DNA from: Methanosphaera sp. BMS
GTDB lineage: Archaea; Methanobacteriota; Methanobacteria; Methanobacteriales; Methanobacteriaceae
Length of the DNA stretch: 64,000 nt
Reading direction: 5' to 3'
Assembly: GCF_003268005.1 (NCBI RefSeq)
Contig: NZ_CP014213.1
Location: 2,563,501-2,627,500, forward strand
The first letter of the stretch is position 1. Every line of letters starts with the position of its first letter. Under the pieces are notes generated by a model, which was given only the letters and a program-made list of their open reading frames with translations, ran no database searches and was not told the origin of the DNA. Shown piece after piece: positions 8,234 through 17,888 of this stretch. A program made the translations under genes and the position numbers.

Positions 8234-9604
8234 GTGTCAAAGCAAGATTGGAGAGACCTACTTAAAAAGTGGGAAGATGATGGTGAAATAAGACACGTAC
8301 CTGATGAGGTCAAAAAGGAATATGAAATCAGTACGCTGATGATGGACTTGGAAAAAGAACATAGGTATCCTATAATGCAATTTGATAATGTTGAAGGCAG
8401 TGACATACCAGTTATAACAAACACTCTCGGAACAAGAGATCGTTTTGGTGATGCAATGGGAGTTGATGGAAAACATGTGGCAGAAGAATATGCAAAGCGT
8501 GTTAAAAATAGGATAGAGGAACATACACTAATTGAAAACCCGCCATTCATGGCAAACTCCATGTATGGTGGTGATGTTGATTTATACAAACTGCCTATAA
8601 TAACACATTTTCCAATAGATGCGGGAGCATACCTTACAAGTGGGCATGTAATAGCAAAGGATCCTGAAAGTGGTGCTGAAACGGTAGGATTTCATAGAAT
8701 GCAACTAAAGGGTAAAAATAAACTTGGTATAAGCCTACACTCCAGGCAAAGGTTATGGGAGTACTTCCGCAGAAGCGAAGAAAAGGGTGAAAACCTGGAG
8801 GCGGCTATTGTAATAGGTGTGCATCCAAACATATCCCTGGGTTCCCAGGCAGCCATCCCCTATGATAAGGGTAAGTTTGCTTCAATAGCAGGCCTATTCG
8901 GTGAGTCCTTGGAGATTGCCGACTGTACGGAAATAGATATTCAGGTACCTGCCTATGCAGAGTTTGTAATAGAGGGGGAAATACTTGCAAATGTCAGGGA
9001 AAAGGAAGGACCCTTTGCTGAATTTACCAATTATGCATGTCACAGAAGTACTGAAAACGTCTTTAATGTAAAGGCTATTCACTACAGACAAAATCCAATA
9101 TTCCATGATTTGACGCCAGGTTATAGTAGTGAACATATAACAGTCGTTGCAATCCAACGAGAGGGGGATTTGTTGAATGCATTAAGAAATACCTTGCCTA
9201 ACGTTAAGGCAGTACATTCACCATTATCCGGCTGTGGAATATTTCATTGTTTCATTTCAATGAAGAAGATTGCCGAGGGCCAGGCAGCTCAGGCAATATT
9301 CGCGGCATTTGCCGTTGATCATAACCTTAAGATGGCGGTCGTAGTGGATGAGGATGTTGACGTATTCAATGAACAGGAAGTTCTATGGGCTATGGCTACA
9401 AGACTTCAGGCAGACCGTGACATTTTCATAGTACCACAGAGTATGGGAATGGGTGAAACGCTTGATCCGTCAACTGATGAATTAAGCCGTACAGCCAAAA
9501 TGGGAATAGATGCAACAAAACCGCTTGAAGGCTTTTCACCTAAAATAGAAATGAATCATGATGTAGAAAAAGCAGTTAAAAGATTGCATAAATATACAAA
9601 ATAA
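8234..9604 (+). CDS. UbiD-family (prenylated-FMN) decarboxylase
   Basis: 456 residues, a normal length for UbiD enzymes. The catalytic Glu pair lies in EGPFAE (Glu258 and Glu263), spaced as in fungal Fdc1. A FHRMQ segment supplies the expected Arg (about 155). The family needs prenylated FMN made by UbiX and reversibly (de)carboxylates unsaturated or aromatic acids. The start is GTG after GTGAT. It is the first gene of a four-gene run with HyuA, HyuB and an LpdD-like chaperone, suggesting a dedicated carboxylase/decarboxylase pathway rather than housekeeping. An alternative is the decarboxylase of the archaeal mevalonate route, but that would not explain the neighbours. Confidence 0.85.
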   Translation: MSKQDWRDLLKKWEDDGEIRHVPDEVKKEYEISTLMMDLEKEHRYPIMQFDNVEGSDIPVITNTLGTRDRFGDAMGVDGKHVAEEYAKRVKNRIEEHTLIENPPFMANSMYGGDVDLYKLPIITHFPIDAGAYLTSGHVIAKDPESGAETVGFHRMQLKGKNKLGISLHSRQRLWEYFRRSEEKGENLEAAIVIGVHPNISLGSQAAIPYDKGKFASIAGLFGESLEIADCTEIDIQVPAYAEFVIEGEILANVREKEGPFAEFTNYACHRSTENVFNVKAIHYRQNPIFHDLTPGYSSEHITVVAIQREGDLLNALRNTLPNVKAVHSPLSGCGIFHCFISMKKIAEGQAAQAIFAAFAVDHNLKMAVVVDEDVDVFNEQEVLWAMATRLQADRDIFIVPQSMGMGETLDPSTDELSRTAKMGIDATKPLEGFSPKIEMNHDVEKAVKRLHKYTK

Positions 9605-9629
9605 TCTAAAATCAATAGGGGTAATTATC

Positions 9630-11690
9630 ATGTTAGATATTGCAATAGATACCGGTGGAACATTCACCGATTATACATCCATCGGGTCATTAAATGATGA
9701 TGAAGAAAAGAAAATTTTCATAAAAAATCCTACAAATCACGAAAATCCAACACAGGGAATAATTGAAGGATTAAAACAACTTGCAGACAGTTGGGGATGT
9801 GATTTAGGGACGTTGCTTGAAAACACCAATAAGATAAGTCATGGAACAACACTGGCATTAAATGCACTTCTTGAGAAGAAAGGTGTTAAAACGGCACTCT
9901 TTACAACGGAAGGATTCAGGGATGCATTGGAGCTAAGACGTTCAAGGCTAGATAATCAATGGGACATAAGGGCAATAACACCTCCCGTACTTGTACCGAG
10001 AAGATTAAGACTTCCAATAACTGAACGTGTGAATTACAGGGGGGATGTTATCACAAAGTTAGATGAGGATAGTGTAAGGGCAGCTTGTAGAATCTGTAGA
10101 AAAAACAACATCAAATCCATAGCGGTATGTTTCTTGTTTTCATTCATGAATCCATCGCATGAACAGAATGTACGGGAAATAATCAATGAGGAACTACCGG
10201 ATGTCTTCGTATCATTGTCAAGCGATATATCACCACAGATACGGGAATATGAAAGGACAAGTACAACGGTTATCAATGCATCAATAACTCCAATAATATC
10301 CACATACTTCGACAGACTTAAAAGTGAACTGGCAAGATATGGATGGACAAAACCGATACATATAATGATGAACAGTGGAGGATTATCAGATGTTGCCACC
10401 ATGAAAAAAATAGCTGCAAAGTCATTACTATCAGGGCCGGCCGGTGGCGGTGTAGGAAATGAAAATCTAAGTAAAATTCTGGATAAAAAACATATGATAC
10501 TGGCGGATATGGGTGGAACAAGTTTCGACTTACATATAATCGATAACAACAAGACGCAATTGGTTCCGGAGTCCAGAATAGGATCATATCCCATCACACT
10601 TCCTATGATGGACATCAAATCCATAGGAGCCGGTGGAGGAAGTATTGTGAGGGTGGATGAATCAAAAAGAGTTCATGTTGGACCGGAATCCGCCTCATCA
10701 GTTCCGGGGCCTGCCTGTTATAACTTAGGAGGGGATGAGCCAACAATCACTGATGCATTACTTGTACTTAATTTAATAAATGAAAATAACTTCCTCGGAG
10801 GAAGATTAACGCTATCCAAAGATAAGGCAATAAAGGCCATAGAAGAAAAGGTTGCAAAACCGCTGGACATATCCGTTATTGATGCTGCGGTACTTATTTA
10901 TATGGTTGCAAGTCAATTGATGGCAGATGCATTAAGACTTGTAACGACCAAAAGGGGTAATGATCCAAGGCAGTATTCACTGGTAACCAGTGGAGGGGCA
11001 TTCGGATTATTTGCATGCAATATAATGGACACATTAAATATGGATGAGGTTATCATTCCAGTGCAGGCACCGGTATTCTGTAGTTGGGGAATGCTGGGAG
11101 CTAAGCGTAGATATGATGGCACTCAAAGTTTTTTTATGGAAAAAAGTGCATGGGATCATGCACGATTAAACAAACAGGTAGATAAAATGCTTAAAGAGGC
11201 CAATATTGAATTGGATAAGTTGAACGTTTCAGAGGATAACAGAAAACATGAACTGATACTGGAGATGCGATATATCGGCCAGCATCATGAAATTAGCATA
11301 ATGTTAAATAAGCTTCAATTTGAAGCAGAATCAGTCAATGAAATAGACAAACTATTCCATGATACGCATAATGACATTTACCAATATTCTCAGAAGGAAA
11401 ATGACTGGGAAATAATGAACTTAAGGCTTGAAAGTTATGAAGAGAATGTGGATAATGAATTGTTTGAATTTGATGCTAACAAAAGGGATAGCTACAAAAT
11501 CAATCTATCAAGTAAGATTGTCAACACTAAAGAGGATTCACAGGTAACTGTATATCATGAATGTGATTTAAGTGAGGAAATTGCCGGTCCTGCATTGGTG
11601 GAATTTGATTATACCAGCGTATTGATACCGGAAGGTTTTACTTCAAAAATTATGGATGATGGATTGTTAAGTATTATGAAAAATAAGTAG
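9630..11690 (+). CDS. hyuA: Hydantoinase/oxoprolinase A-type subunit (HyuA)
   Basis: 686 residues. The N-terminal DIAIDTGGTFTDY is the ASKHA-type phosphate-binding motif of HyuA/AcxA. Further acyl-phosphotransfer motifs are NSGG and, near residue 292, MGGTSFDL. The glycine-rich GAGGGSI follows. The family uses ATP to activate amides, ketones (acetone, acetophenone carboxylases) or 5-oxoproline, always with a B subunit, which follows 11 nt downstream. It starts 25 nt after ubiD. The substrate cannot be read from sequence. Confidence 0.88.
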   Translation: MLDIAIDTGGTFTDYTSIGSLNDDEEKKIFIKNPTNHENPTQGIIEGLKQLADSWGCDLGTLLENTNKISHGTTLALNALLEKKGVKTALFTTEGFRDALELRRSRLDNQWDIRAITPPVLVPRRLRLPITERVNYRGDVITKLDEDSVRAACRICRKNNIKSIAVCFLFSFMNPSHEQNVREIINEELPDVFVSLSSDISPQIREYERTSTTVINASITPIISTYFDRLKSELARYGWTKPIHIMMNSGGLSDVATMKKIAAKSLLSGPAGGGVGNENLSKILDKKHMILADMGGTSFDLHIIDNNKTQLVPESRIGSYPITLPMMDIKSIGAGGGSIVRVDESKRVHVGPESASSVPGPACYNLGGDEPTITDALLVLNLINENNFLGGRLTLSKDKAIKAIEEKVAKPLDISVIDAAVLIYMVASQLMADALRLVTTKRGNDPRQYSLVTSGGAFGLFACNIMDTLNMDEVIIPVQAPVFCSWGMLGAKRRYDGTQSFFMEKSAWDHARLNKQVDKMLKEANIELDKLNVSEDNRKHELILEMRYIGQHHEISIMLNKLQFEAESVNEIDKLFHDTHNDIYQYSQKENDWEIMNLRLESYEENVDNELFEFDANKRDSYKINLSSKIVNTKEDSQVTVYHECDLSEEIAGPALVEFDYTSVLIPEGFTSKIMDDGLLSIMKNK

Positions 11691-11701
11691 GAAGGTGTTT
11701 T

Positions 11702-13429
11702 ATGATGACAACGGATGACATAATTAACCGTACAGTAATTGCCAATAGGTTGGATAATATTACCGAGGAAATGGGAATATCCCTTGAACATTCTGCTCAT
11801 TCGCCAATATTTGCAGAAGCATGTGACTTTGCATGTTGTATATGTGATTCTAATGGGGATTTAGTATCACAATTGGAGGGAATACCAATACTGGCTACAG
11901 CAGGTTCATTCAGCGTAAAAAAAGTAATAGAAAAATATGGGGATGATATCCATGATGGTGATGGATTTATCTTAAATGATCCCTATTGTGGTGGAAATCA
12001 CCTGCCTGATATAGGAATTATCACCCCAATATTTTATGATGATGAACTGATGTTTTTCTGTGTAAGCAGAGCTCATCATGGTGATATTGGTGGTTCAACT
12101 GCCGGTAGTTATAATCCTAAGGCAACCGAGATATTCCAGGAAGGAATAAGGATACATCCAACAAGAATAATACAAAACAATCAAATTATAGAGGATATAA
12201 TGAGCTTAATTATCCTTAATACTCGTAATCCATCAATGATTAGAAGTGATCTTCTTGCACAGATGGGTTCCAATAAAATAGCAAAGAAAAGGTTAACTTC
12301 CATGATTGATGAGTATGGAACGGACGTCGTTAAAAAAGCAGTTGGGGATAACTTATATCTGGCACAGGAATTGACCAAAAAAAGAATACTTGAAGTACCC
12401 GACGGGGAGTATACTGCAGTAAATTACATTGATGATGATGGATTCCAGGAGGAACCCATTAAAATACAGGTAACAGTTAAAGTTAAGGGGGATAATTTGA
12501 CAATTGATTTTACCGGAACTAATAAGCAGGTAAAGGGTTTTGTAAATACATCCGTAGTCACGGCTACTGCAGCATCGGGTATTGCATCATTATGGTTTTT
12601 AGGTTCTGATATTGCACGTAATGGTGGGGCTTTTAATGTTATTGATGTGGTTCTTCCAAAGGGGTCACTTGTCAATCCACATGAAGGGGCTCCCATGACG
12701 TTATCAACACTTATTCCCGCCAGTGAAATAATCGGTACCATATTCATGGCATTTAACAAGGCAATCCCTGATAGATTGCCTGCAGGTTATGGTACATATC
12801 TTGGACCGTCATTCTATGGAACAGATCCGCGTAATGGACGATATTACATCGGTTTTACATTCTGTTCACTGGCTTCAGGTGGTGCAATGAAAGGAATTGA
12901 CGGTAAGCCATACATGTCACCGATGTCCAATTATGGTGGAGTAAAAACTCCGAACATCGAGTCAAATGAGGTACAGTATCCTCATATAACGTTGGTTCAT
13001 GAAATGGAATGTGACACTGCAGGTGCCGGTGAATATCGTGGAGGGGCAGGTATAAAGTATGCCTTCCAGAATTATGATGACGGCTGTGAAATAGTAATGT
13101 ACGGTGACGGGGTTAAAATTGCACCATATGGATTGAATGGTGGAAGTACCGGTTCGCTTCAAGTGCCTCTTGTAAGACAGGACGGCGAGTGGATTCAAAC
13201 CGAGTCCAAGGAGTATCCTAGAAAAATCTCTGACGGAGACATAGTATACATACATTCCGCCGGCGGTGGAGGTTATGGAAATCCATATAAACGTGATGTT
13301 AAAAGGGTACATGAAGATTACATTGATGGAATAATATCACGTGAATCTGCTTTAAATGATTATGGTGTTAAAATCAATGAAGATGGCAAAGTGGATATGG
13401 ATGCCACTAGCAAAATAAGGGGAGTTTAA
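11702..13429 (+). CDS. hyuB: Hydantoinase/oxoprolinase B-type subunit (HyuB)
   Basis: 575 residues matching the hydantoinase B fold throughout. Features include EHSAHSPIFAEACDFACC near the N-terminus, DPYCGGNHLPDIG with its metal-binding-like His/Asp, and the C-terminal SAGGGGYGNP. It forms the partner of HyuA in ATP-dependent hydrolases and carboxylases. Its stop is 1 nt before the next ATG, so translation of the four genes is likely coupled. Confidence 0.88.
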   Translation: MMTTDDIINRTVIANRLDNITEEMGISLEHSAHSPIFAEACDFACCICDSNGDLVSQLEGIPILATAGSFSVKKVIEKYGDDIHDGDGFILNDPYCGGNHLPDIGIITPIFYDDELMFFCVSRAHHGDIGGSTAGSYNPKATEIFQEGIRIHPTRIIQNNQIIEDIMSLIILNTRNPSMIRSDLLAQMGSNKIAKKRLTSMIDEYGTDVVKKAVGDNLYLAQELTKKRILEVPDGEYTAVNYIDDDGFQEEPIKIQVTVKVKGDNLTIDFTGTNKQVKGFVNTSVVTATAASGIASLWFLGSDIARNGGAFNVIDVVLPKGSLVNPHEGAPMTLSTLIPASEIIGTIFMAFNKAIPDRLPAGYGTYLGPSFYGTDPRNGRYYIGFTFCSLASGGAMKGIDGKPYMSPMSNYGGVKTPNIESNEVQYPHITLVHEMECDTAGAGEYRGGAGIKYAFQNYDDGCEIVMYGDGVKIAPYGLNGGSTGSLQVPLVRQDGEWIQTESKEYPRKISDGDIVYIHSAGGGGYGNPYKRDVKRVHEDYIDGIISRESALNDYGVKINEDGKVDMDATSKIRGV

Positions 13430-13430
13430 A

Positions 13431-13760
13431 ATGGATGAGTATGAAATTTCCACTCCCAGAACATCCATACACCTAAAAATAACAAAGGTGGGGGATGATA
13501 TGGATGTCATTATAGCCGGTGGAAAAGAACATATAGGATGCGTTGGAGTAATATCCAACAACTCCTATACTATAAATACAATCAAAAATCACCGCGAGGA
13601 TGATATTGTTCTACCAATAGCAAAGAAATTATCTGCTCTGACAGACAGGACAATCGTTATAAAAGCAGGCATACACGTTGATAATATAACAAAAGCAGAA
13701 ATCAAATCAATACTTGGAAGTATTGAAAAAATGCTGGACATTATAATGGATTACTTATAA
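13431..13760 (+). CDS. LpdD-like prenylated-flavin chaperone / gallate decarboxylase D-type protein
   Basis: 109 residues. The order of segments is VIIAGGKEHIGCVGV, then HREDD, then IVIKAGIHVDNIT. This fits the small LpdD proteins encoded beside UbiD-type decarboxylases such as gallate decarboxylase, which are thought to help prenyl-FMN loading or enzyme maturation. It overlaps the hyuB stop closely and closes the operon. Its presence supports that the UbiD enzyme here uses prenylated FMN. The assignment rests on remembered family features. Confidence 0.7.
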   Translation: MDEYEISTPRTSIHLKITKVGDDMDVIIAGGKEHIGCVGVISNNSYTINTIKNHREDDIVLPIAKKLSALTDRTIVIKAGIHVDNITKAEIKSILGSIEKMLDIIMDYL

Positions 13761-13972
13761 TCCCCTTGATATATTCATATGTCTCGTTTTCAAAAAACAA
13801 AATTTAAATATTTTCAAAAATATAACATCAAATAGTTTATAAAAGTTTTCAATATAATTTTAATAAATTGTTTAAAAATAATTAATGTGTATAACAATTG
13901 CTTATTTATATTATATATAAAAAAAATTTTGTTGAAAACGATAATTAACTATAAAATATAGGAAATGATAAT

Positions 13973-14758
13973 ATGGCCGATAAAGTAATTTTAGTCGTAA
14001 GTTTTGGAACTTCATATAATAATAACCGTGACCTCACAATTGGTGCAATTGAAAATGATATAAAAGATCACTTCCAGGATTATGAAATCAGACGAGCATT
14101 TACAAGTCAAATGATAATAAACAAATTGAAAAAACGAGACAACCTAGAAATCGATAACGTTAAGGAAGCTTTGGAAAGAGCAGTAAATGATGGAGTTAAA
14201 ACACTCATTGTTCAGCCAACACATATGATGGACGGAACAGAATACCATTATAAAATTAAAGATCATTTGGATAATTACCAAGATAAATTCGATACGCTAG
14301 TACTGGGTGAACCACTAGTTAAATATGATGTGGATTATGATGACCTAATCGATTGCATTACGGCTACAGAGTATGATGATGACACTGCCGTTTGTTTCAT
14401 GGGCCATGGAACTCCAGCCGATTCAAACGTAATATACACAACGTTACAAAGTAAGTTAACCTCTAGAAATTATAAAAATTATTACATTGGAACAGTTGAA
14501 GCGGAACCTACCTTTGATGATGTTTTGGCAATGATTAACAAAGGAGAATACAAAAAAATTATTTTAAAACCTTTAATGGTAGTAGCAGGAGATCATGCTC
14601 AAAACGATATGGCCGGTGATGAAGAAGATTCATGGAAATCCATGTTTGAATCAAACGGATATGAAGTTGAATGCGTAATAGAGGGATTGGCCCAGTCAAA
14701 AGACATTAGAATGATGTATATTAAACATTTAGAACAATTAATCGAAAGCTTAAACTAA
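13973..14758 (+). CDS. cbiK: CbiK-type sirohydrochlorin cobaltochelatase
   Basis: 261 residues. His145 in FMGHGTP and His208 in GDHAQNDMAGD correspond to the metal-inserting His145/His207 of Salmonella CbiK. N-terminal VVSFGTSY is typical too. It inserts Co2+ (or another divalent metal) into sirohydrochlorin in early anaerobic cobamide synthesis, and possibly Ni2+ in F430 synthesis. Most methanogens use the short CbiX/CfbA enzyme; the long CbiK form is mostly bacterial, so transfer is possible. Monocistronic, ATG start. Confidence 0.88.
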   Translation: MADKVILVVSFGTSYNNNRDLTIGAIENDIKDHFQDYEIRRAFTSQMIINKLKKRDNLEIDNVKEALERAVNDGVKTLIVQPTHMMDGTEYHYKIKDHLDNYQDKFDTLVLGEPLVKYDVDYDDLIDCITATEYDDDTAVCFMGHGTPADSNVIYTTLQSKLTSRNYKNYYIGTVEAEPTFDDVLAMINKGEYKKIILKPLMVVAGDHAQNDMAGDEEDSWKSMFESNGYEVECVIEGLAQSKDIRMMYIKHLEQLIESLN

Positions 14759-15098
14759 TCTTTCAATGAATAATCCTCTCCCTTTTCATTTTTATCTTGA
14801 TTTTATTATTTTTAAAAGTCTTGCACCAAGGATTATTGATTTTTTGACATAATAAGTTAAAAACTATTATTTTTTTGGATAATTGTTGTGTGTTTAATTA
14901 TTCATTGTCACATACACCAAAAGGATTCATATTAACTCACCCATTTATAAAAATTTAAGAAAATATGTATTCCGCTAACAATTTACTATTGCTGAAATAT
15001 GACAAAATTAGTCTAAAAAAAACATTATCTATTTTAATTTAAAAAAATAGAAATAATATTATTATAAATAATCTTTTAACTTTTAGGGGGTTAAAATT
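14759..15098. other. Intergenic region upstream of the pseudomurein cluster
   Basis: About 340 bp, AT-rich, with no gene or clear structured RNA. GGGGGTTAAAATT before the next ATG is the ribosome site region. Confidence 0.45.
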
Positions 15099-16181
15099 AT
15101 GTTAGGTCAAGTGGATGTAATAATATTTATTATCACACTCATAGTCACGGCATTATTCACGGCATTCGTACGCCGTGAATTGATAGCAGCGGACATTCGT
15201 GATAATCCAATAGTATCAGAACATAGACAGAAAAGTGGAACACCAACAATGGGAGGATTTGGAATTCTCTTGGGTGTTATCCTAATGGCACTTTTCTTAT
15301 TCAACCAGCCATCAAATAGTTATCTTATAATAACAGTACTTATAATGGTGGCTGCAGGATTCTTTGGAATGTTTGATGACCTTTTAGGTTTTAAAGTCAA
15401 AGAATATCAGAAGGTGGTCTTAAACGATGGTGACACGCCAGTCAAAATTGGTCTATTGACACTTGCTCCGGGTGAAGAGGCAAGAATAGCTTCTCCAAAA
15501 GCTAAAGAGGATTATGCTCAAATAGTAGAAAAAGAACATAAACTAAAAGTAGTTGATGAAATACCGATAAAAAGTGAAACAACGGAAACAGAAAAAATAA
15601 TCATTCAGTTTGTTGTCGCATGTTTCATAGTTATTCCGGGAGTACTGCAAAGTAACATCATGGGAATAGAGATAGGTATCTTGATGATTCCACTGGCAAT
15701 ACTTGCTGTAATTGGTTCTATTAATGCAGTAAACCTCATTGACGGTATGGATGGACTTGCTGCAGGTATCATAGCAATAGCATCCCTTGCTTCAGCATTC
15801 TTTGCAAGCATGACTACGGGAGCAGTTGCTTCATTACCATTTGTAGTACTATCCGGTGCATGTGTAGGATTTTTGGTTCTAAACCATTACCCTGCAAAGA
15901 TATTCATGGGAGATACCGGTTCATTTGCATTAGGGACTGGATATATGGTAGCCGCATTACTTGGAAATACATTAATATTCTCAATAATAGCACTGGCAGT
16001 ACCGATAATATCGGTTATAATCAGTCTAATGCACAGGGCACATATTATAACACTGCCTGTTGAACCGTTGCATCATACATTAAACTATCATGGAATGAGT
16101 GAACAGAAAATCATATTATTATATTGGGCTATAACACTTGTAGTATCAATTGTTGCTTTATTCATATTTGGAGTATTCTAA
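15099..16181 (+). CDS. MraY-like glycosyltransferase 4 family phospho-sugar transferase (pseudomurein lipid I step)
   Basis: 360 residues, integral membrane, about 9-10 spans. MraY landmarks are present: Asp-Asp at residues 93-94 (FDDLLG), NAVNLIDGMDGLAAG and FMGDTGSFALG. It is expected to attach a UDP-linked peptide-sugar to undecaprenyl phosphate on the inner membrane face. A charged stretch of about 65 residues (99-166) between two spans is longer than in bacterial MraY and looks lineage-specific. Three Mur ligases follow on the same strand, supporting a role in pseudomurein rather than protein glycosylation. Confidence 0.83.
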   Translation: MLGQVDVIIFIITLIVTALFTAFVRRELIAADIRDNPIVSEHRQKSGTPTMGGFGILLGVILMALFLFNQPSNSYLIITVLIMVAAGFFGMFDDLLGFKVKEYQKVVLNDGDTPVKIGLLTLAPGEEARIASPKAKEDYAQIVEKEHKLKVVDEIPIKSETTETEKIIIQFVVACFIVIPGVLQSNIMGIEIGILMIPLAILAVIGSINAVNLIDGMDGLAAGIIAIASLASAFFASMTTGAVASLPFVVLSGACVGFLVLNHYPAKIFMGDTGSFALGTGYMVAALLGNTLIFSIIALAVPIISVIISLMHRAHIITLPVEPLHHTLNYHGMSEQKIILLYWAITLVVSIVALFIFGVF

Positions 16182-16195
16182 TTTAGGTGAGAAAT

Positions 16196-17662
16196 TTGAA
16201 AAATAGTATTAAAGCTTCAGAATTAACCAAAATCATTGAAGGTAAATTATACGGTGAAGATACCGATTTGAATGGATTATTTACATTTTTAAATAAAGCA
16301 TCCCGTAATGACATGGTTATACGTCATTGGATTAATGCTAAGGGAATCCAAATTGCCAATGATAAAAATGTTTCCTGTGTAATAACACAAAATCCACAGG
16401 ATGATGCAATAGAAACGGCAGAAAGATTACACATGGCATTAATAGTCACTCAAAAGATTGAATTGGCAACAGCATATGCCATCAGTATGGCCGTTGAAGA
16501 ATATGCACCCGGTGCATTTAAAATGGCCGTAACAGGTACAAACGGTAAATCAACCACCTCTCACCTACTTTATACTATTTTTAAGGATTTGGGTTTTAAT
16601 ACATACACCAATACTGATGCGGAATCTGAGGGAAACACCCTGATAGATCCACGTGTAGCGGTAGAATTGGCAGAGTTTCATGCTTCCAACGCTTTGATTG
16701 AAGCAATATCTCTTGAAGTATCTGAAGTGCAGGGATGGGATGACAGAATTATGAAAGATCACGCCTATCAAATGATAAGTGCATTAAATACTGACGTGTC
16801 CATCATAACCAATGCATCGGCGGATCATATGAATTTGGTGGAATCATTTGATGACTTATTGAATGAAATCGGCGGAGCAGCACGTGCATTACTTAACAAT
16901 CAAAAGGATTCTTTACTTGTACTCAATTATGATGATGAAAATATCCGTAAAATGGATAAAATAGTGAAGAATCATGATAACATAAAGGTAATGTATTTCG
17001 GTGAATTTTCCACAGACTCTTCTCTGGATATATGTTATAAGGAAAATGATGCCATCTATGCAAATAATCAACTCTACATTAAGTATGAGGACTTGCCGTT
17101 TACTTCAAAGCATTTTATACAGGATATAATGGCTGCAATAGCAGTATGTGTATATAAGAACTTAGACAGGGAAAAAGTGGTTGAATCATTAAGAAACTAC
17201 AAGGCATTATCCCGAAGATTCATTAAACTAAGGGACAACCCAGTTGTTATTGATGACTTTGCACATAATCCGTCAGGCATAAAGTTAACGATTGAAAACG
17301 GTGCAAAGTTAGGCGATAGGCTATTTGTAGTGGATGCTATAAGGGGAAGCCGTGGGGATGACATAAACAAAGAGATAGCTGAGGCACTGGTTGAATCATT
17401 ACAAAACGAGGAAGACTATACATTACTTCTAACATGCAGTCGTGATGTCGTAAATGAATTAAATACTGTAATCGACTCCGAACTGGAAGTATTCACTACT
17501 ATACTGGATGAAAATCACATTGAATACACGTTATTTGATAACCTGGAGGATTCATTATTAAATGTTTTCGATATTGCAGATGAAAATGATGTAATCCTAT
17601 TATTGGGAGCTCAGGGTATGGATCCTGCCAGCAAACTACTTAAGAAGAATAATCTCATATAA
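16196..17662 (+). CDS. Mur ligase family protein (pseudomurein peptide ligase)
   Basis: About 488 residues. The ATP P-loop TGTNGKST lies near residue 115. The central domain has ALNTDVSIITNASADH and the C-terminal domain VIDDFAHNPSG, the MurE/MurF-like three-domain order. It would add an amino acid to a growing UDP- or nucleotide-linked peptide in the cytosol. I chose the TTG at 16196, 5 nt after AGGTGA; a GTG 9 nt upstream is inside the ribosome site. It follows mraY by about 14 nt, so they form an operon. Confidence 0.83.
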   Translation: MKNSIKASELTKIIEGKLYGEDTDLNGLFTFLNKASRNDMVIRHWINAKGIQIANDKNVSCVITQNPQDDAIETAERLHMALIVTQKIELATAYAISMAVEEYAPGAFKMAVTGTNGKSTTSHLLYTIFKDLGFNTYTNTDAESEGNTLIDPRVAVELAEFHASNALIEAISLEVSEVQGWDDRIMKDHAYQMISALNTDVSIITNASADHMNLVESFDDLLNEIGGAARALLNNQKDSLLVLNYDDENIRKMDKIVKNHDNIKVMYFGEFSTDSSLDICYKENDAIYANNQLYIKYEDLPFTSKHFIQDIMAAIAVCVYKNLDREKVVESLRNYKALSRRFIKLRDNPVVIDDFAHNPSGIKLTIENGAKLGDRLFVVDAIRGSRGDDINKEIAEALVESLQNEEDYTLLLTCSRDVVNELNTVIDSELEVFTTILDENHIEYTLFDNLEDSLLNVFDIADENDVILLLGAQGMDPASKLLKKNNLI

Positions 17663-17663
17663 T

Positions 17664-17695
17664 TCCCCTTTTTACCCATATTTTTTTTAAATAAC
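17664..17695 (+). terminator. Poly-T terminator after the first Mur ligase
   Basis: CCCCTTTTT and TTTTTTTT tracts follow the stop codon within 35 nt, typical of archaeal intrinsic termination. A 225-bp AT-rich gap with its own promoter potential then precedes the next ligase. Confidence 0.4.
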
Positions 17696-17888
17696 ATACT
17701 AAATTAATCAATATCCTGATAATTCATTTTAAATCTCTTTTTTCATTCATTTGACATTGCATATTTTTAATTTATTATCTGTAATTTTCACTTATTTTTA
17801 TAACTTATTAAAAACATAACTAATTATTATTAGATAGTTTAATTTGAATTATCATCAGATATTAATTTAACGATAGGAGTTGTAGTTA

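Noticed and set aside
8234-9604. UbiD as the mevalonate-route anhydromevalonate phosphate decarboxylase
   Set aside because: Not excluded, but the HyuA/HyuB/LpdD neighbours fit a dedicated carboxylase system better.
10034-10624. Minus-strand 196-codon open frame inside hyuA
   Set aside because: Antisense to a well-supported catalytic gene, Ser- and Ile-rich with no recognisable domain.
12424-12759. Minus-strand 111-codon open frame inside hyuB
   Set aside because: Antisense shadow with no ribosome site or domain.
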